A stretch of 64,000 nucleotides of DNA from Glaciecola sp. (GCA_018623155.1 JAAZVZ010000008.1:1-64000); one strand, 5' to 3'; shown: positions 19,401-28,510, counted from the first letter of the stretch. The notes: generated from the sequence alone by a model not told the origin. Program-made: numbers and translations.

Positions 19401-19791
19401 AACCTCTGAGGTTAATATACCACTCCCACATGTGACTTGGCTTGAGGCTCCCGATAATTTGTCAGAGATACGCCTAGCGCATTCCATTTTTGTTTCCACT
19501 AGTCAAAAAGAACCTTTTGGACTGTCCATATTGGAAGCCCTTGCTGCAGGTCTATGCGTATTAATTCCTGCTGATAATGCATACTGGGATAAAAAGTTAA
19601 CACAAGGCGAACATTGCTGGAAATATGAGCCGAATGATCCATATGATTTGCACAAGCAACTTCACCTACTACTCAAACAATCAGACCGAATAGAATTACT
19701 TGGCAAAAATGGATTTATGTTTGCAAAACAGTACGCTGCTCAAGACAGTTATGCCGAAATAAAATCCCATATTGAGAGGCAGTTCATATGA
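16429..19791 (+). CDS. Triple-domain GT4 glycosyltransferase fusion
   Basis: About 1120 residues with three consecutive GT-B/GT4 glycosyltransferase modules, roughly residues 1-345, 360-720 and 760-1120. Each keeps the GT4 E-x7-E donor-binding motif: EGMPMVCLE, EVFGLVFAE and EPFGLSILE. Each also starts with a GT4-type N-terminal strand and loop (VRVGIVLDTRAYGGIE, IPVLFVHYAKHEW, KAILIIDTIEFNGGSK). It probably adds several sugars of the repeat unit at the cytoplasmic membrane face. Start choice: GTG at 16429 gives the natural N-terminus MRVGIVLD; the ORF track uses TTG at 16408; neither has a good Shine-Dalgarno. The gene overlaps the flippase gene by four bases. Confidence 0.88.
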   Translation: MRVGIVLDTRAYGGIESHIYGVASALNKVQDVPLEICFIRLKHYGEHILTSKLQTKNIRTYTINNGFLDFFKFIQENTFHVLHSHGYKANLWCRLTSIITQSKHIATYHSGDQGTGKLYCYDFIDRLSSGLSHQNIAVSEPIAESLYSRANVMFNALDCTDITLSWGNHIGYVGRFSSEKAPGRFVEIARALMDQSFVMVGDGPLLNDIKKYAPNHITLTGHCHNMEEQWKQLDLLVLPSHREGMPMVCLEAMARGIPVLTHQLGSLDRLIVHEHNGFLLPQYSKADYIKIIEDWLALSSEAQKRIRNNARLTILNHFGMGQYIDKLVRLYVSSLPLVELSHTKHASFNNSQSRIPVLFVHYAKHEWIRGSERCLIDLIKNIDASRFEPIVWCDTKLLEATFTSQHITVYRDRFTILGDWEAPRFAINNTRYFCKRGRELIKLHQIQLIHCNSAAPAQWMVSVANQTRTPLVTQLHARYVFSERLRCRITSSDHIVGVSQPIIKQCQGDKGQEPHYHVVANGIDTNRLLAQPTYNLRMAYQLSKNHFVMVSIGSLIHRKGMDLVIKACHKMHQSGIETALFIIGDGPEKAHLEKLIDDLNMQQHIFLLGEQKHAFGMLKEGVDVFISGAREEVFGLVFAEAGLAKLPCIAPDVGGISSVIEHNLTGKLCLPESDIGLYEACKTLFTDRKAAREMGKQGYHRVLQNFTISQNVERMSGIYEEAILRGRKQLSSWQKVKSIGQMTLGYCRQKWFAKTQRKAILIIDTIEFNGGSKIATKRFLETLSPDIDVYILTIDADSWQCSNTRIICLKQAPFLKDAESGYKYLLKHGFYALQLLFALFRHSHIKTVLGCSLPSNDMAVSVCKFVCPVQWVQFIHGPVYASRLNGKLLLQTDALFYLDSARESIESALAKCDTNLRKISDVKPCKTFVNGLSEYAFSPPLKHSHIKVLWAASNLRWKGLDTFLHALQQFSDTERPECSICFIRAKEPNIPTSEVNIPLPHVTWLEAPDNLSEIRLAHSIFVSTSQKEPFGLSILEALAAGLCVLIPADNAYWDKKLTQGEHCWKYEPNDPYDLHKQLHLLLKQSDRIELLGKNGFMFAKQYAAQDSYAEIKSHIERQFI

Positions 19792-21200
19792 AGTTTGCCA
19801 ATATTCCTCACACGATTTTATACGGTTTTAGTTTGGCTCTGATGAAAGGTCTGTCTCTGATCATGTTGCCATTTGTTGCTCATACTTTATCACCTGATGA
19901 ATTTGGACGTGTAGAGGTTCTCAGCAGTATTACGATTATTGCGAGTGTGATTGTTGGTTTTGGTTTAGAAGACAGTCTTTATCGATTCGCCGGACTCGCT
20001 CGAAATGTTCAACGGCAACGCGTAATGGCGAGTGCTATATTCACACTGGCAACTTTAATGAGCGTCATCTCATTGCTGTTTTTGTGGTTATTTGTGGCAC
20101 AAATCCAAAAGCATATTCCTGGGAACATTCCGCTTGAAGCCATAATACTCGGTTTGTGTATCGTTTCATTCGAAGCCATGATTGCCGTCCCTCTTGGATG
20201 GTTACGGATGAATGATCAAGCAAGTGAGTTTTGTGTTGCCACCATTGGACGAGCGTTTATTCAAGTTGTCCTGACACTTTGGTTTATCCAAGTCTCTCCC
20301 ACCGTAACCAGTATATTCGCAGCTGGATTCATAGCCGTCATAATACAACTTGCCTATCTTATATTTTGGCAGTGTCAAACCACAAAATGGATATGGTTAC
20401 CAAAAACATTTAAAAAGATTTTAACCTACTCATTTCCTTTGCTAGGCACTGGATTAGTTGGATTTGCCTTAATGGGAGCCGATAGGTTATTCGTTGCGCA
20501 CTATACATCTTTAGAGCAGGTTGCTTTATATGGTGTTGCAGCCAAATTTGCCATTGGTGTTGTGTTGTTCCTGCAACCCTACACAATGTGGTGGGTACCC
20601 AAACGGTTCCAAACTTTGGTGCAACCAAACGGTGCGCATAGTGTTGCTCAATTCACGTCTTTTGGCCTACTTTATCTAGCGATTGCAACATTTATGATTA
20701 TGACCACCAGTGAGTTTTTGATCACACTACTGATGCCTGTTTCTTACCTAGATGCGATGAATTGTCTCTTAATCCTCGCATGTGCCATGTTTGCAAAAGA
20801 GGCCGCCGAACTTCTCAATATTGGTGCTTTCACTGGTCGCAATACGTATGAGCAATTTTTTATCAACTGTATTATCTCTTTACTCGGAATCGGGCTTTTT
20901 TGGAGCTTAGTGCCCCTACATGGAGCATATGGCGCTGCAATTTCACTGTGTATTGCCATGTCAGCTAAAGCGATTGGTCTATTTTTGTTGAGTCAAAAAC
21001 GCCTACCTTTACCGTTTTCATATGGGTTACTCTTCGGTGCACCAACCGCGATTGTAATATTGGGTGTCGCTTTACACCTATACCTGTCTCCAGTGTCTCA
21101 GTTCATCATAAGTGTTGGCTCATTATTCGTAATAGGGCTTGTGACTATGTGGTTTCGCAGCACTGACGCATTTTCCAAATACCAATTAGGAAAAATGTGA
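19788..21200 (+). CDS. Polysaccharide flippase (Wzx/MATE-like)
   Basis: A 470-residue, very hydrophobic protein with about 12-14 membrane segments. The N-terminus ILYGFSLALMKGLSLIMLPFVAHTLSPDEFGRVEV is typical of the polysaccharide-transport (Wzx/RfbX) family. It would flip the lipid-linked repeat unit across the inner membrane. It overlaps the glycosyltransferase gene by ATGA and the next gene by four bases. In the syp scheme it corresponds to an oligosaccharide translocase. Confidence 0.85.
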   Translation: MKFANIPHTILYGFSLALMKGLSLIMLPFVAHTLSPDEFGRVEVLSSITIIASVIVGFGLEDSLYRFAGLARNVQRQRVMASAIFTLATLMSVISLLFLWLFVAQIQKHIPGNIPLEAIILGLCIVSFEAMIAVPLGWLRMNDQASEFCVATIGRAFIQVVLTLWFIQVSPTVTSIFAAGFIAVIIQLAYLIFWQCQTTKWIWLPKTFKKILTYSFPLLGTGLVGFALMGADRLFVAHYTSLEQVALYGVAAKFAIGVVLFLQPYTMWWVPKRFQTLVQPNGAHSVAQFTSFGLLYLAIATFMIMTTSEFLITLLMPVSYLDAMNCLLILACAMFAKEAAELLNIGAFTGRNTYEQFFINCIISLLGIGLFWSLVPLHGAYGAAISLCIAMSAKAIGLFLLSQKRLPLPFSYGLLFGAPTAIVILGVALHLYLSPVSQFIISVGSLFVIGLVTMWFRSTDAFSKYQLGKM

Positions 21201-22585
21201 ACACTATGCTTAACCTATTCACTAACCACTATCTCATTTTCATATGGATCATCCTGCTCACCTTTGCTTGGTCTGTGATGCCACACCCTTTGCTTGTGAT
21301 TGGGATCAGTATCTTACCGATTGCGATATTAATGATGTTGCACTACCCATTTTTGATGGTGTTGTTGTTTGTCATTTTTTCGTTTTTTCGCATCCACGAA
21401 GTGATTCCACAACTCTATAATTTCAAAATCCCCTTATTGCTCTCTTTAGCCAGCTTTGCAACTCTTGGTTGGAATGTATTTTACAAACAGAGATTTACAT
21501 TATGGTGGCGGCCAGAACTGACTGGTTTAACAGCATTTTTTATCGCTGTCAGTATCGGGGTTGTCATGGCAAGTAATTTGCCAATCGCCATTCAGTATTA
21601 CTTAAATATTTTTATCAAAATCGCCATTATGTGTTTTGCCATTACATGGTTAACCACTCGCGAGACGGATTTTGCCTTTGCAGCAAAAGCGATCGTCTTT
21701 GCTGGGTGCATTGTCGGGATCAAAGCCCTTTATAACAAAGCCAATGGCATAGGGCTCGTTGAAGAAACGCGCGTCACAATTGGTCGCGTGTTCGGATCAG
21801 TACTCGGTGATCCAAATGATCTGTCATTAGTGCTCATGTTTCCTTCTGCTTTTGCTGTGGGTTTTATCCTGACAAAAGGACTGAGCTATCGCCTCAAAAT
21901 ATATGGCGTCATGAGTATCTGCATCTTGTTTTCAGCCATCCTGGCAACGCAAAGTCGAGGTGGGTTGTTAGGTATTTTGGCGGTCTTTGGTATTTTTGCT
22001 TACCGAAGAATCCAAAACAAACTGCTATTTTTGGGTGGTGGCGCTATCGCTGCCTTAATTTTATATCAAGTCGCTGGTATTTCAGGGCGTGTCTCTGGTG
22101 GTGCGGCTGAGGAAGGTATCGATGCTTCAGCCATGGGAAGGATTTATGCTTGGGAAGCCGCCATTGGCATGGCTAACGATAACCCGTTTACGGGAGTTGG
22201 CATTGATAATTTCTACTCGAATTACTTTTTTTATTCACCCCATTGGGATGGCGTAAATCACGCCGTTCACTCAACTTGGTTTGGCGTATTGGCAGAGACT
22301 GGGTATGTGGGACTTATTATCTTCGTCACTGTCATTGTGATGCTGGTTAAAACTAATTTACACACCCTACAGATTCTCGAATCTCATCCAAGTAAATTTT
22401 CCCCTGCGATTCATACCACAGCCGAAGCACTTTTGGCTGGTCTAGTGGGAACCCTTGCTGCCGGAACCTTTTTGACTTTTGGCTTTAGTTGGCCAATTTA
22501 TATCCTCGGGGCAATGACTATCAGTCTAGCGCATTGGACTGAGCAACAATTGTTACCTCACACTGTACAACAAAAGGATTATTAA
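21197..22585 (+). CDS. O-antigen ligase/polymerase family membrane protein (Wzy-like)
   Basis: A 462-residue protein with about 11-12 membrane segments and a large periplasmic loop carrying the Wzy_C/O-antigen-ligase signature: ATQSRGGLLGILAVFGIF then NPFTGVGIDNFYSNY and HAVHSTWFGVLAETGYVG. It would polymerise or ligate repeat units in the periplasm. The start is GTG at 21197, with AGGA six bases upstream, and overlaps the flippase stop. An alternative ATG lies at 21206. Confidence 0.85.
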   Translation: MNTMLNLFTNHYLIFIWIILLTFAWSVMPHPLLVIGISILPIAILMMLHYPFLMVLLFVIFSFFRIHEVIPQLYNFKIPLLLSLASFATLGWNVFYKQRFTLWWRPELTGLTAFFIAVSIGVVMASNLPIAIQYYLNIFIKIAIMCFAITWLTTRETDFAFAAKAIVFAGCIVGIKALYNKANGIGLVEETRVTIGRVFGSVLGDPNDLSLVLMFPSAFAVGFILTKGLSYRLKIYGVMSICILFSAILATQSRGGLLGILAVFGIFAYRRIQNKLLFLGGGAIAALILYQVAGISGRVSGGAAEEGIDASAMGRIYAWEAAIGMANDNPFTGVGIDNFYSNYFFYSPHWDGVNHAVHSTWFGVLAETGYVGLIIFVTVIVMLVKTNLHTLQILESHPSKFSPAIHTTAEALLAGLVGTLAAGTFLTFGFSWPIYILGAMTISLAHWTEQQLLPHTVQQKDY

Positions 22586-22587
22586 TC

Positions 22588-24531
22588 ATGCATCTTATTC
22601 GTTTGCTATCTCTAATCATTGCTGCAAGCTATAGCCTAAATATTAGTGCGACAACGGACCCCTCTTCTTGGCTATGGGTGGATTCATCATTAGATCCAAA
22701 TGTATCGACCACCCAAAATCATCAAGATCACTTTACCCGTATGGGCACCCCTTTGCGCCTATCCAATATCAATGACCAACTAGATGAATTTCTATTAGAT
22801 GGGTTTTATGCATTAGTGCCTGAAGGTCAACGTGTTGATCCCACGTTACTCGAAAATACGTTCAACAACATCGGAGTGAAAGATGACTTTGAAGGGACCG
22901 CTACGGTCAAAGTGGCTTTTTTAAACGAAGGAGCAGGATACAAAAACTCTCTTGGGTACTTTATTTATGAATCCAATAACCCACCTACATCATCCACCAT
23001 TGCGGATGTTGAACATGTATTGATCTTTCCTAACAGCTCTAGAGCCCGTTCTGGTGGTGAGTTAGTGCAAGGCGATCAAGTCGATTTAAAAATCACACTC
23101 CCTGCTGGATACAGTATCGGTTTTTTCATTGCCTCTAACAATTGGAACGGATGGTATGGTGGACAAAAAAACAATTTTCAGTTCGGACAACCCTTTTATA
23201 CTTTACCAGCATTAAACCCAAACGTTGGCTTAGGCAACAAGTATCATGTTTTGTTCAGAGATACTTTATCGGGTAGCGACGACATCAATGATATTGGCTT
23301 TTTTGCCTATGGATTTGAAGATATTAGAACCGATATGGGCGATAAAGATTTTAATGATCTTATTTTTAATGTTGAAGTCACCCCTTTAGCAGCCATTGCA
23401 GGGTTAGAAGATGTCATTAATGTGAAATCAGTCAAAGATACTGAACACAAAAAAGTCGGTAAAGTTGCGTTTGAAGATAACTGGCCCATGCAAGGGGATT
23501 ATGACTTTAATGATGCGGTTATTGCCTATGACGCAATAAAAGTGATTACCACTAAAGAAATTGAAAGCAACAATCAAATCACGCAAGAAGATGTATTAAA
23601 ATCTCTTACGATTGACTACAGTATTGAAGCGATTGGCGCAATTTTTCGCAATGGAATAGCTCTGTCCTTACCCAACGTTAAACTTGAAAACATTCAAACA
23701 TTAACCTTGCTGAAGACCGATAGTGCAGGACGTGAAGTCGCTCAATATCGATATGCAAACGGAGAATTTAACCTCAATGATGTTGCAATCAACGGCTTCA
23801 GTAATTACCCATACCCTCTTGCTCTAGAGACACAATCTGACCGTTTAGTCATTACATTATCCGAAAATCTCTTTGAAGAATTATCACATTATCAAGCTAT
23901 TAACCTAGCTGAATCTACACGCTGTATGTATCGAACAAGTATAGATAATGGTGTCTCTTGTCCAGCAGGCACCACAACCAACACCTGGCAGCTTGCTATT
24001 GAGTTTAAACATTCCGATGAGCAACAAGACGATTGGCTAAACAGTGCCAATGCTTTGAATGAAACCAACTATGATCACTTTATGTTTGCCAGCGAAAAAG
24101 GTAACCCTTCATATGAAATCTCTCACTTTCGTTTCGAGCGATATCAAGAAAGTTTTCCATGGTTTAATCAATGGTTAACGGGTAATCCATCATATAACCA
24201 TTTAACCGGACCGGGGCGATGCCTTGAAATTCATCTTTCTGAATTTTCTGGGACGGATTATTTTGAAGCGGAAGGGTCATATCGTGACGGACAGCTATTT
24301 GCAACACCGCTGTCTTATCAAGTTGACGCTAGCTTAGTGCGGCCATTTAACGTCACTGAAAAAGCGTTGCCATGGGTATTAGATTTACCTAGTAATTGGC
24401 ATCATCCGTTGGAGTCACAAGATATTGCAAAAGCATATCCAGATTTTATCAACTGGCTCAATGCACCTGAACAATATACTGAGTGGTATAAGCAAAATAT
24501 CAACTCTCAATTTATCTTCAATGCAGAATAA
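22588..24531 (+). CDS. Secreted LruC/DUF4114-domain protein
   Basis: A 647-residue exported protein with a signal peptide (MHLIRLLSLIIAASYSLNISA). A DUF4114-like segment is visible at ~205-265 (FAYGFEDIRTD then DKDFNDLIFNVEV), followed by the LruC-domain signature EDNWPMQGDYDFNDAVIAY (~295-313). The many Asp residues in the DFND motifs suggest calcium binding, which is inference. LruC proteins are secreted or surface proteins of unknown role. Being inside the polysaccharide operon, two bases after the polymerase gene, suggests a matrix or surface partner of the polymer. Confidence 0.8.
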   Translation: MHLIRLLSLIIAASYSLNISATTDPSSWLWVDSSLDPNVSTTQNHQDHFTRMGTPLRLSNINDQLDEFLLDGFYALVPEGQRVDPTLLENTFNNIGVKDDFEGTATVKVAFLNEGAGYKNSLGYFIYESNNPPTSSTIADVEHVLIFPNSSRARSGGELVQGDQVDLKITLPAGYSIGFFIASNNWNGWYGGQKNNFQFGQPFYTLPALNPNVGLGNKYHVLFRDTLSGSDDINDIGFFAYGFEDIRTDMGDKDFNDLIFNVEVTPLAAIAGLEDVINVKSVKDTEHKKVGKVAFEDNWPMQGDYDFNDAVIAYDAIKVITTKEIESNNQITQEDVLKSLTIDYSIEAIGAIFRNGIALSLPNVKLENIQTLTLLKTDSAGREVAQYRYANGEFNLNDVAINGFSNYPYPLALETQSDRLVITLSENLFEELSHYQAINLAESTRCMYRTSIDNGVSCPAGTTTNTWQLAIEFKHSDEQQDDWLNSANALNETNYDHFMFASEKGNPSYEISHFRFERYQESFPWFNQWLTGNPSYNHLTGPGRCLEIHLSEFSGTDYFEAEGSYRDGQLFATPLSYQVDASLVRPFNVTEKALPWVLDLPSNWHHPLESQDIAKAYPDFINWLNAPEQYTEWYKQNINSQFIFNAE

Positions 24532-24542
24532 GGACTTTTCTC

Positions 24543-24965
24543 ATGCAAAAATCAATTTTCATTTCCTCTTGCTTATTTCTATTCGCGTGTGGCGGTTCAA
24601 ATAATTCTGGAATAGAACAAAATGTTTCAGCCCCTCCTGCACAGAGTCAACCAGCATTACAATCTACAACGGATACCATTGCTGCAGATGGACACACGTT
24701 TGCCATGTTCAAATCCCATGACATATCGTTCACCAATTCCAGTTCAAATTTAGTCACTGTGCAACTCATGGATGAAAACCAAACCATCTTAATTCAGACT
24801 TCCTTAACGCAAGGACAGAGTAAATCGTTAGCCATTCAGATCCCTGAAGGCAACGAGCAAACATACGTTTTATGGAGCGGTAGAAATAGTGCAGATAATT
24901 CTTTTGCAAGTGAAAAACATACTGCGGATATATCTCAAGTGATTGTATTTAATGGATTTAACTAA
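24543..24965 (+). CDS. Small lipoprotein of unknown function
   Basis: A 140-residue protein with a lipoprotein signal peptide ending in the lipobox LFAC (Cys at about residue 16), followed by a Gly/Ser/Asn-rich linker and a beta-rich domain. I do not recognise the family. AAGGA lies before the start. It sits 11 bases after the LruC gene and just before the diguanylate cyclase, and may work with the LruC protein at the outer membrane. This is inferred from position only. Confidence 0.7.
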   Translation: MQKSIFISSCLFLFACGGSNNSGIEQNVSAPPAQSQPALQSTTDTIAADGHTFAMFKSHDISFTNSSSNLVTVQLMDENQTILIQTSLTQGQSKSLAIQIPEGNEQTYVLWSGRNSADNSFASEKHTADISQVIVFNGFN

Positions 24966-24966
24966 T

Positions 24967-25956
24967 ATGAAAAATACTTTTGATGATACTTATGGAGAAG
25001 TAAAAGTACTTTTGCTCAGCGACTGCTCGCAATCGTTACAAAATATTGAGGCCACGTTAAAACAACTCAACTATCATGTCAGTGCATTTACCAATTGTGA
25101 GCAAGGCATAGCAGCACTAAGAGCAATGCCCGATATGTATTCACTCATCATTATTGACCTGCAAGAAAAAAATGAAAAGAGCATCGAAATGGTCAAGATG
25201 ATCAGAATGATGGAGGATCTACTTGAAGAAATATGGCGTCCTATTTTATTGACCGGTTCCGTCGAAAATAATAAGGATGACTTCATTAAAGGTCTTCAAG
25301 TGGGTGCAGATGCCTTCTTTTTAGCTCCTATGGATAAGGACCTAATTCAAGCTATGGTGAATGCCATTGTTAGAATGTTTTCGATGCGCAAAAAACAACT
25401 CAATAAATATCTTACCTTACAGCATGAATCGCTGACTGACGTATTAACAGGCCTTCCCAATCGCAGGCATTTTACCGAGATTCTCAAGAAAGCAATGACG
25501 GTCTCTCAGCGTCATCAGCGACCTTTGTGCGTGGCATACTTTGATTTGGATTTTTTTAAAAATATTAATGATACCTTTGGTCATGAGGCGGGAGATATGG
25601 TGCTCAAAGAAGTGTGCACAACGCTGAAATCCAACCTGCGTACTGAAGATTCGATTGGGCGTATGGGAGGCGAAGAGTTCTGCATCTGTATGCCGGATAC
25701 ATCTATGAAAGAAGCCAAAATACCCATCGAACGATACCGTATTGCAATTGAATCATTGCAGCTAAACTATGATGACAAGCCCATTCATGTTACTGCAAGT
25801 TTTGGGTTGACTCAGTTTAAGCCCTTTAAACATGATATCGCCTCATTATTAGCTCACTCAGATCACGCACTTTACGAATCCAAAACCAATGGTCGTAATC
25901 GTGTGACCGCCTTATCGTATGACTTTTTCCAGGGACAATCATGCAACAAGATGTAA
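24967..25956 (+). CDS. REC-GGDEF response-regulator diguanylate cyclase
   Basis: An N-terminal receiver domain (phospho-accepting Asp in LIIIDLQE) is joined to a GGDEF domain (~165-325). The active site is GGEEF in GRMGGEEFCICMP, and the inhibitory-site RxxD is present five residues upstream (RTED-SIGRM-GGEEF), so it should make c-di-GMP from GTP with product feedback. Start: ATG 24967 is one base after the lipoprotein stop; the ORF track uses TTG 24943, and ATG 24952 is another option. A cyclase inside the operon suggests local c-di-GMP control of polymer synthesis. No matching sensor kinase is seen. Confidence 0.88.
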   Translation: MKNTFDDTYGEVKVLLLSDCSQSLQNIEATLKQLNYHVSAFTNCEQGIAALRAMPDMYSLIIIDLQEKNEKSIEMVKMIRMMEDLLEEIWRPILLTGSVENNKDDFIKGLQVGADAFFLAPMDKDLIQAMVNAIVRMFSMRKKQLNKYLTLQHESLTDVLTGLPNRRHFTEILKKAMTVSQRHQRPLCVAYFDLDFFKNINDTFGHEAGDMVLKEVCTTLKSNLRTEDSIGRMGGEEFCICMPDTSMKEAKIPIERYRIAIESLQLNYDDKPIHVTASFGLTQFKPFKHDIASLLAHSDHALYESKTNGRNRVTALSYDFFQGQSCNKM

Positions 25957-27059
25957 TTGTTTTTGGTGAAGACTGGGGTAAGTTACCTTCCAGTACGCAA
26001 CACTTGATTAAACATATCGCCAAAGATCGACGTGTGGTTTGGGTCAACTCTATTGGTTTGCGCAAACCCAGGGTAACTTGGCATGACCTGACTCGTCTCA
26101 TTCATAAGATCATTGCCAAGTGCCGCGCCAAATCTACACAACAAGATACTGTCATCCCAGATAATATGACAATTATCAACCCATTGACGATACCGGTTCC
26201 CAAGTGGTCTTTGACCAGAAAAATTTGTCAGATTATTCTCAAAAAACAAATCGTTCCTATCGTTGAACGTCTTCAATTGAATTCACCGATCTTATGGTTA
26301 TCACTGCCTACGGCAGTTGATATGATTGGACATCTAAATGAAGAAAAGGTGGTATATTATTGTGGTGACGATTTTTCTGGGCTATCTGGCGTTGAGCATG
26401 ATACGGTTTCTCAACGAGAAGAGGAACTATTGCATAAAGCTCACGTTATTTTCGTTTCCAGTCAAATACTAGCGGATAAATTAGCAAGCCCCAAAACCTT
26501 CATGATCCCTCATGGAGTCGATTATCAACTATTTTCAAACCCAACCGTTGCTTCTGAATTACTCCCTCAAGGCAAACCCATTGCAGGCTTTTATGGCAGT
26601 ATATCGGCGTGGCTAGACTTATCATTATTGCATGAAGTGATTGCCAAAATGCCAACATGGCATTTCGTTTTTGTTGGAAAAGTTGTCGTAGATGTGAGCG
26701 CGTTATCCCAATTCCCGAACGTCTTTTTTTATCCTGAAGTCGCACATAAGGAGTTACCAAGGTTTTCGCAACATTGGGACGTATCGATATTACCGTTTGT
26801 CGACAATGCCCAAATTAGAGCGTGTAACCCCCTGAAATTACGTGAATATTTGGCCGCAGGCACACCCATTATCAGCACAGATTTTCCCGCATTGGCTCCT
26901 TACCGAGAGGTGATTAATATCATTCACTCTCCACAAGAAATGTGCGAAGCATTAGATAAAACTTTACATACAGCGCCAATAAAGACACAACAAAAACTGG
27001 TGGAACGTGAAGACTGGTCGATAAAAGCTCTAGATGTAATGGAGATTTTGGCACAGTGA
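25941..27059 (+). CDS. Glycosyltransferase (GT-B fold)
   Basis: A 372-residue GT-B glycosyltransferase. The N-terminal half has VVWVNSIGLRKPR, and the C-terminal donor domain has FYGSISAWLDLSLL and NPLKLREYLAAGTPIISTDFP, a form common in exopolysaccharide glycosyltransferases. It probably transfers one sugar to the lipid-linked intermediate on the cytoplasmic side. AGGGA precedes the start, which overlaps the end of the cyclase gene by 16 bases. Donor and linkage are unknown. Confidence 0.82.
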   Translation: MQQDVIVFGEDWGKLPSSTQHLIKHIAKDRRVVWVNSIGLRKPRVTWHDLTRLIHKIIAKCRAKSTQQDTVIPDNMTIINPLTIPVPKWSLTRKICQIILKKQIVPIVERLQLNSPILWLSLPTAVDMIGHLNEEKVVYYCGDDFSGLSGVEHDTVSQREEELLHKAHVIFVSSQILADKLASPKTFMIPHGVDYQLFSNPTVASELLPQGKPIAGFYGSISAWLDLSLLHEVIAKMPTWHFVFVGKVVVDVSALSQFPNVFFYPEVAHKELPRFSQHWDVSILPFVDNAQIRACNPLKLREYLAAGTPIISTDFPALAPYREVINIIHSPQEMCEALDKTLHTAPIKTQQKLVEREDWSIKALDVMEILAQ

Positions 27060-28510
27060 GTAATATTAGCTATCAATTATATACGCTGCTAGATGCTGGG
27101 TGGAGACACCGATATATTATCATTTTACCGATTTTATTATTTCCTGTGATCGGTTTTTCTATCGGTGTCTTCACAGCCAAAACATACACTGCACATACAA
27201 GCATGTTGATTCAAGAAACGTCCAAACTAAATCCTTTCTTGGAGGATTTTGCCGTATCGGCGATGCTCAAAGAGCGCTTATCAGCTTTACAAACCTTATT
27301 GCATAGTCGGCACATATTGCGTCAGGTGGCCATCGATCGTCAACTCATAACAGAAGAGACGAACAAAGTAGACCAAGAGAGGGTAATCAATCAACTGTCC
27401 AGTTCATTGAGAATGGAAATGTCCGGTAAAGATTTGATTCGAATTGAGTATTCAAGCTCTGATCCTAAAACTATCGTGCCGATACTGGATACCGTTTCAA
27501 ATCATTTTATTGAACAACTGTTAGCACCAGAGCGTTCTTCAATTAAGGATTCTTCAACGTTTCTATCAGAATTATTAACCAATCGCCAATTCGAACTTGA
27601 GGCGGCAGAAAATGCACTTGCCGCTTTCAAAAATCAGCATGCAGAACAGCTTCCAGAACTGCATTTGGGTAATGTGAGTCGTTTGGCACAGCTTAAGCAA
27701 ACTCTGTTTGAAAAAGAAGCTGAACTCGCCGGTGCTATCAAAACGCTCGGCACAATTGACCAACAATTATCAAAAACAAATCCTGTTGTTGCCAATCTAG
27801 AAGAGCGGATCATCCAACTTCAGAGCCAGCTTGCCCTACTAAAAGCTCGATATACCGATAATCATAGTCAGGTTCAGGGTGCCATGCGAGTATTAAATCG
27901 ACTCCAAGACGAACGCCTTGCCGCCTTGCAAAATCAGGATAATCAAATCGATGTCGATCAGCTATGGAGCATTGCCAGTCAATCTAAACGCAGTTCTGAT
28001 TCCCAACAACCTTTGTTGTTGATCGCGCAATTAGATCACCTACAACTTGCCCGAGGTAAAGTGAATGCGCTGACAGAAGAAACCAACAATCTTAGAACAA
28101 TGATCAACAAGCAGGCCCAAAGAACCTCTCAACTCGGTAAATTAGAAAAGCAACTCAATGAATTGCAGCGTGATTTAAAAGTGAAACGCAACCTTTATGA
28201 AGATTTGTTAGAACGTTATGAGCTCGCGCGTGTCACCGGTGCCTTGGGTTTTTTTGAAAAAGAGAAACGCATCAAAGTCATTGACTTACCCTTTACTCCC
28301 AGTGTACCCAACAATCCATCCGCCATCTTGTTTTTCATTGCAGGTATCGTGGGAGGGATAGTATTTGGTATTGGCTGTGCTATTTTTGCACACATAAATG
28401 ACCATACTATACGATACAAAAAACAGTTAGAGACAAAGTTGGGGCAAGAGGTATTAACTCGCATTCCACAGGTTGCTTCACAAGATTTGCGTGGAGGATT
28501 GCTTGAATAA
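27056..28510 (+). CDS. Wzz-type chain-length determinant / polysaccharide co-polymerase
   Basis: A 484-residue inner-membrane protein with membrane helices near residues 20-42 and 420-445, separated by a long periplasmic coiled coil (~170-385). The Pro-rich motif LPFTPSVPNNPSAI before the second helix is typical of Wzz/GumC-like proteins. It has no C-terminal kinase domain; the ATPase of the convergent operon could be its cytoplasmic partner. It starts with GTG overlapping the glycosyltransferase stop by four bases. It is the functional counterpart of SypO in the syp scheme. Confidence 0.85.
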   Translation: MSNISYQLYTLLDAGWRHRYIIILPILLFPVIGFSIGVFTAKTYTAHTSMLIQETSKLNPFLEDFAVSAMLKERLSALQTLLHSRHILRQVAIDRQLITEETNKVDQERVINQLSSSLRMEMSGKDLIRIEYSSSDPKTIVPILDTVSNHFIEQLLAPERSSIKDSSTFLSELLTNRQFELEAAENALAAFKNQHAEQLPELHLGNVSRLAQLKQTLFEKEAELAGAIKTLGTIDQQLSKTNPVVANLEERIIQLQSQLALLKARYTDNHSQVQGAMRVLNRLQDERLAALQNQDNQIDVDQLWSIASQSKRSSDSQQPLLLIAQLDHLQLARGKVNALTEETNNLRTMINKQAQRTSQLGKLEKQLNELQRDLKVKRNLYEDLLERYELARVTGALGFFEKEKRIKVIDLPFTPSVPNNPSAILFFIAGIVGGIVFGIGCAIFAHINDHTIRYKKQLETKLGQEVLTRIPQVASQDLRGGLLE

